A DNA stretch of 64,000 bases from Saccharospirillum alexandrii_A (GTDB lineage: Bacteria; Pseudomonadota; Gammaproteobacteria; Pseudomonadales; Natronospirillaceae): contig NZ_JBHZRJ010000002.1 in the NCBI RefSeq assembly GCF_043641555.1, forward strand, positions 434,001 through 498,000, in the 5' to 3' direction. Under the pieces are notes generated by a model. That model was given only the letters and a program-made list of their open reading frames with translations, had not been told where the DNA came from and searched no databases. Position 1 is the first letter of the stretch, and each line of letters begins with the position of its first letter. This document shows positions 61,773 through 64,000 of the stretch, in pieces. The position numbers and the translations under genes were made by a program.

Positions 61773-62387
61773 TTATCGTGTCAGGGATCGTGTCAGGCAG
61801 GACCCGGCTTTGATGAAGCTATCGGCCATTACCTCAATTTCTTGAATGACAACCGCGCCTGCCCCCACATGAACCCCCTGTCCCAGTTTTACACCGCCAC
61901 AAATACAGGCGTGCGGAGCAATGTGGCAAAAGGCGCCAATAGCTGAATCATGATCGACAGAGGCCAATGTATTGACGATCACCCCCTCACCTAGCAATGC
62001 CCGTGCCTGTATCACTGCACCGGCCATTACTTGCACACCCGGCTCTAATGAGGCTGATTCGGCAACCGTACTGTCTGGGTGTATGACCGGTGGCAACTCA
62101 AAACCCGCATTCCTGGCCCGGGTGAACAGCGACCGGCGCACAGGATTACCGCCATTCCCCCCTACTCCAACGGCGATATAGACCTGTTTCGGGTTAACGG
62201 TTTCAAGGTGGTCATCCGCACCCAGCATCGGCACACCCTGCAGCGGTGCAGCGCCCTGCCACGCAGGGTCAAGTACCCCGGACACCGTTGCTCCGGCCCT
62301 TTGCAGTGCATCAATCACTACCGCTGCGTGTCCACCGGCCCCGAGAATCAGCCAGGGTCTGTCATTCAATGTCTTCATCCGCTTCAT
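61773..62387 (-). CDS. NeuD/PglD-family sugar acetyltransferase
   Basis: 204 residues: N-terminal PWLILGAGGHAAVVIDALQ (sugar-nucleotide binding), then left-handed beta-helix hexapeptides (SASLEPGVQVMAGAVIQARA; GVHVGAGAVVIQEIEVMADS). It probably acetylates an amino group of the precursor or the finished sugar. Starts at 62387 or the ATG at 62378; both overlap neuB. Confidence 0.88.
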   Translation of the reverse strand: MKRMKTLNDRPWLILGAGGHAAVVIDALQRAGATVSGVLDPAWQGAAPLQGVPMLGADDHLETVNPKQVYIAVGVGGNGGNPVRRSLFTRARNAGFELPPVIHPDSTVAESASLEPGVQVMAGAVIQARALLGEGVIVNTLASVDHDSAIGAFCHIAPHACICGGVKLGQGVHVGAGAVVIQEIEVMADSFIKAGSCLTRSLTR

Positions 62388-63426
62388 AGGCTCGGTGAGC
62401 GGGTTGATTGACCCGGTCGAAAAATGATGAGGGAGGCAGACCGCTTCCAGGTCGCTTGAACGTCAGATCCTGTTCCTGAATGATCTGGCCCATGGCGATA
62501 GGATGCCTGGCCACCAGACTCTTGCGCGCCACGTGTTTCACATCTGATTCATACTGATGGGTCTGCTTGCTGGCAGAACCCAGAGCCCGACTTGCTGCCC
62601 GCACGGTTTGAACCCAGTCTGCCAGTTGCTCGGGCGACATCGACGCCTGGTGATCCGGCCCGGGCATTGAGGTATCCAGCGTAAAGTGTTTTTCAATCAG
62701 ACGGACGCCAAGACCCATAGTGATCAGGCTTGCGCTATTACCCAGGGAATGATCGGAATAACCAATGGGAACCCCAAACCGGGATTGCAAATCGGTGATA
62801 GCACTCAGATTCAATGAATCAACCGGCGCGGGGTAAGCAGAAGTGCAATGCAGCAAGGTCAGTTGGTGTTTGGCAAGGTTGGGGAAATCTTGTTCGTATA
62901 CCGCCATTAACTCAGAAATACTGAGTGGCCATCGATCCGGGTATAGCCGACCCCATACTACGGCGGCACAGGCTTGTTCAATATCACGGATGCTGGCCAT
63001 ACCGGTGCTGAGAATGATCGGCAGAGGCCGACGGGCATGCTGAATAATAAAAGGCAGATTGGTAATCTCGCCCGAGGGAATCTTATAGCGTTTAACCGGC
63101 AAGTCATCGAGTAGAGCAAGACTAGCGGTATCGAACGCTGTTGTCATGAATTCCATGTTCAATGCTTGCGCTTGCTGCGCCAGCGATTTGAAGGCCTCCG
63201 CAGGGAGTTCAAGTTGCTGCAATAGGCTGTACTGATCATTGGCCAGAGCACGTTTCTGATACTCGGCCTGAGCGGCTCCCTGCCTTACCAGCGCGTCGGT
63301 ATTGAAGGTTTGAAACTTTACTGCGTCTGCACCGCAGCGGGCGGCGAGTTCAACCAAATGATGCGCCTTCTCTACCACCCCGTCATGATTTACACCCGCC
63401 TCAGCTATCAAAAAGACGTCATTCAT
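62362..63426 (-). CDS. neuB: Nonulosonate synthase (NeuB / LegI type)
   Basis: Condenses phosphoenolpyruvate with a six-carbon aminosugar. 354 residues: IAEAGVNHDG and DAVKFQTFN at the start, KIPSGEITNLPFI, CTSAYPAPVDSLNLSAI, GYSDHSLG, RLIEKHFTLD, and a C-terminal SAF domain (~290-340). Which nonulosonate it makes cannot be told from sequence alone; legionaminic acid is favoured by context. Overlaps the epimerase gene by 8 bases. Confidence 0.93.
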   Translation of the reverse strand: MNDVFLIAEAGVNHDGVVEKAHHLVELAARCGADAVKFQTFNTDALVRQGAAQAEYQKRALANDQYSLLQQLELPAEAFKSLAQQAQALNMEFMTTAFDTASLALLDDLPVKRYKIPSGEITNLPFIIQHARRPLPIILSTGMASIRDIEQACAAVVWGRLYPDRWPLSISELMAVYEQDFPNLAKHQLTLLHCTSAYPAPVDSLNLSAITDLQSRFGVPIGYSDHSLGNSASLITMGLGVRLIEKHFTLDTSMPGPDHQASMSPEQLADWVQTVRAASRALGSASKQTHQYESDVKHVARKSLVARHPIAMGQIIQEQDLTFKRPGSGLPPSSFFDRVNQPAHRAYEADEDIE

Positions 63427-64000
63427 TGGTTGCTCCCGGGGTCAGCATCGCAGCCGAAAAAGCTGGCAAGTCATAAAAGGGTGGCCCACCTGAAATCTCA
63501 ACACTCTGTTTACCAAGCCAGTTGACAAAATGACTGGAAAAAGCGCCTGAATCGTAAGGATTACTGGTGTCACGACAGCGCACTTTGAAGGTTTCACTCA
63601 AAGCCTGATCAATGGCATGTCTGATAGTCTGCGATTCAGCGCTACAACAGATCACCGACGCCGCCATTTCCCGGCCTTGCTGACGAGACCCGATGTTAAC
63701 CGTAGGCACCTGGCAACTCGGCGCTTCAATAATTCCGCTGGATGAATTTCCGACCACCGCCTCACAGAGTGTCATAGCGCTCAGATAACGCGCCTGACCC
63801 AGACTGGCCACGGCTCTGACCCGTTCCGGCTGACTGCGCGCCCACGACAAGAGTCGATCCAGCAGTTGCCCGCCTTCGGCATCCGCATTCGGGTAGGTTA
63901 CCAGCACCTGTAAATCGCTTCGCTCGTCCAGTGCATTGAACAACGCTTGTTGATCCTGAAGGGAATGATTGCCAGTGGTTTCGGGGTGGTAGGTAACCAG
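63419..64000 (-). CDS. UDP/GDP-sugar hydrolysing 2-epimerase (NeuC / LegG type), partial
   Basis: The C-terminal 193 residues only; the frame continues off the right edge (LVTYHPETTGNHS at the boundary). VGNSSSGIIEAPSCQVPTVN and IGSRQQGREMAASVI are the conserved nucleotide-binding segments of hydrolysing 2-epimerases. It should supply the six-carbon substrate for the NeuB-type enzyme next door. LegB- and LegC-type dehydratase and aminotransferase genes would be expected beyond the window. Confidence 0.9.
   Translation of the reverse strand: MVTYHPETTGNHSLQDQQALFNALDERSDLQVLVTYPNADAEGGQLLDRLLSWARSQPERVRAVASLGQARYLSAMTLCEAVVGNSSSGIIEAPSCQVPTVNIGSRQQGREMAASVICCSAESQTIRHAIDQALSETFKVRCRDTSNPYDSGAFSSHFVNWLGKQSVEISGGPPFYDLPAFSAAMLTPGATNE

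Overview
This window looks like chromosome from a marine, flagellated gammaproteobacterium, probably in or near the Oceanospirillales (Saccharospirillaceae-like). That is an inference from gene order and protein style, not a database result. The core gene order from serC through pheA, tyrA-aroA, cmk, rpsA and ihfB to lapAB, with gyrA, mtaD, ubiG, mupP and yciK on the other side, matches the Pseudomonas-type arrangement. Two genes familiar from that arrangement are absent here: hisC between pheA and tyrA-aroA, and mtnA beside gyrA.

Layout. 1-560: a minus-strand tRNA block (Glu, a broken Gly-like tRNA, Gly) ending in a terminator that lies inside a 145-bp tandem duplication with a REP-like palindrome. 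657-12503 (minus): lapA-lapB, ihfB, rpsA, cmk, the TyrA-AroA fusion, pheA, serC and gyrA, covering envelope control, translation, aromatic amino-acid and serine synthesis, and DNA supercoiling. 12836-17600 (plus): mtaD, ubiG, mupP, yciK and a diguanylate cyclase. 17619-22366 (minus): rluB, scpB, scpA, yciO and the PHP phosphoesterase rnm, the classical trpH-yciO-scpAB-rluB neighbourhood. 22460-29739 (mostly plus): yciI, an SH3-domain protein, mnmC, greB, a two-domain PTPS-fold protein, cysS, yidD and a Trm112-like protein. 29759-30001: a large palindromic non-coding element.

30015-35381 (minus): flagellar regulators flrC, flrB and flrA with the fliS and fliT-like chaperone genes. flrBC has an excellent sigma-54 promoter, abutted upstream by a 9-unit heptamer array. 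35768-47230: a TPR-methyltransferase, an MscS channel, a class III nucleotide cyclase with a TPR lipoprotein, rnb and acnB. This block separates fliS from fliD. 47299-55096 (minus): a 1302-residue FliD cap protein, FlaG and a 1024-residue flagellin; fliD and the flagellin gene have near-consensus FliA (sigma-28) promoters. 55319-58326 (plus): a Maf-type flagellin glycosyltransferase coupled to an unknown protein. 58323-64000 (minus): seven overlapping or tightly spaced genes for a CMP-activated nonulosonic acid, most like legionaminic acid; the last runs off the right edge.

How it fits together. FlrA would activate the sigma-54 flrBC operon, and FlrC then later flagellar genes. FliA drives the filament and cap genes, and FliS and FliT chaperone filament proteins. 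Maf would attach the sugar made by the nonulosonate genes to the giant flagellin. The most interesting object is the pairing of a giant flagellin with an equally enlarged cap, in which about 790 residues of repeated beta-rich modules interrupt FliD. Other points worth checking are a LapB without a membrane anchor, separated from LapA by one in-frame amber codon; an EPSP synthase with two altered active-site positions; a split-motif PTPS protein; and an alphaproteobacterial-style CysRS.
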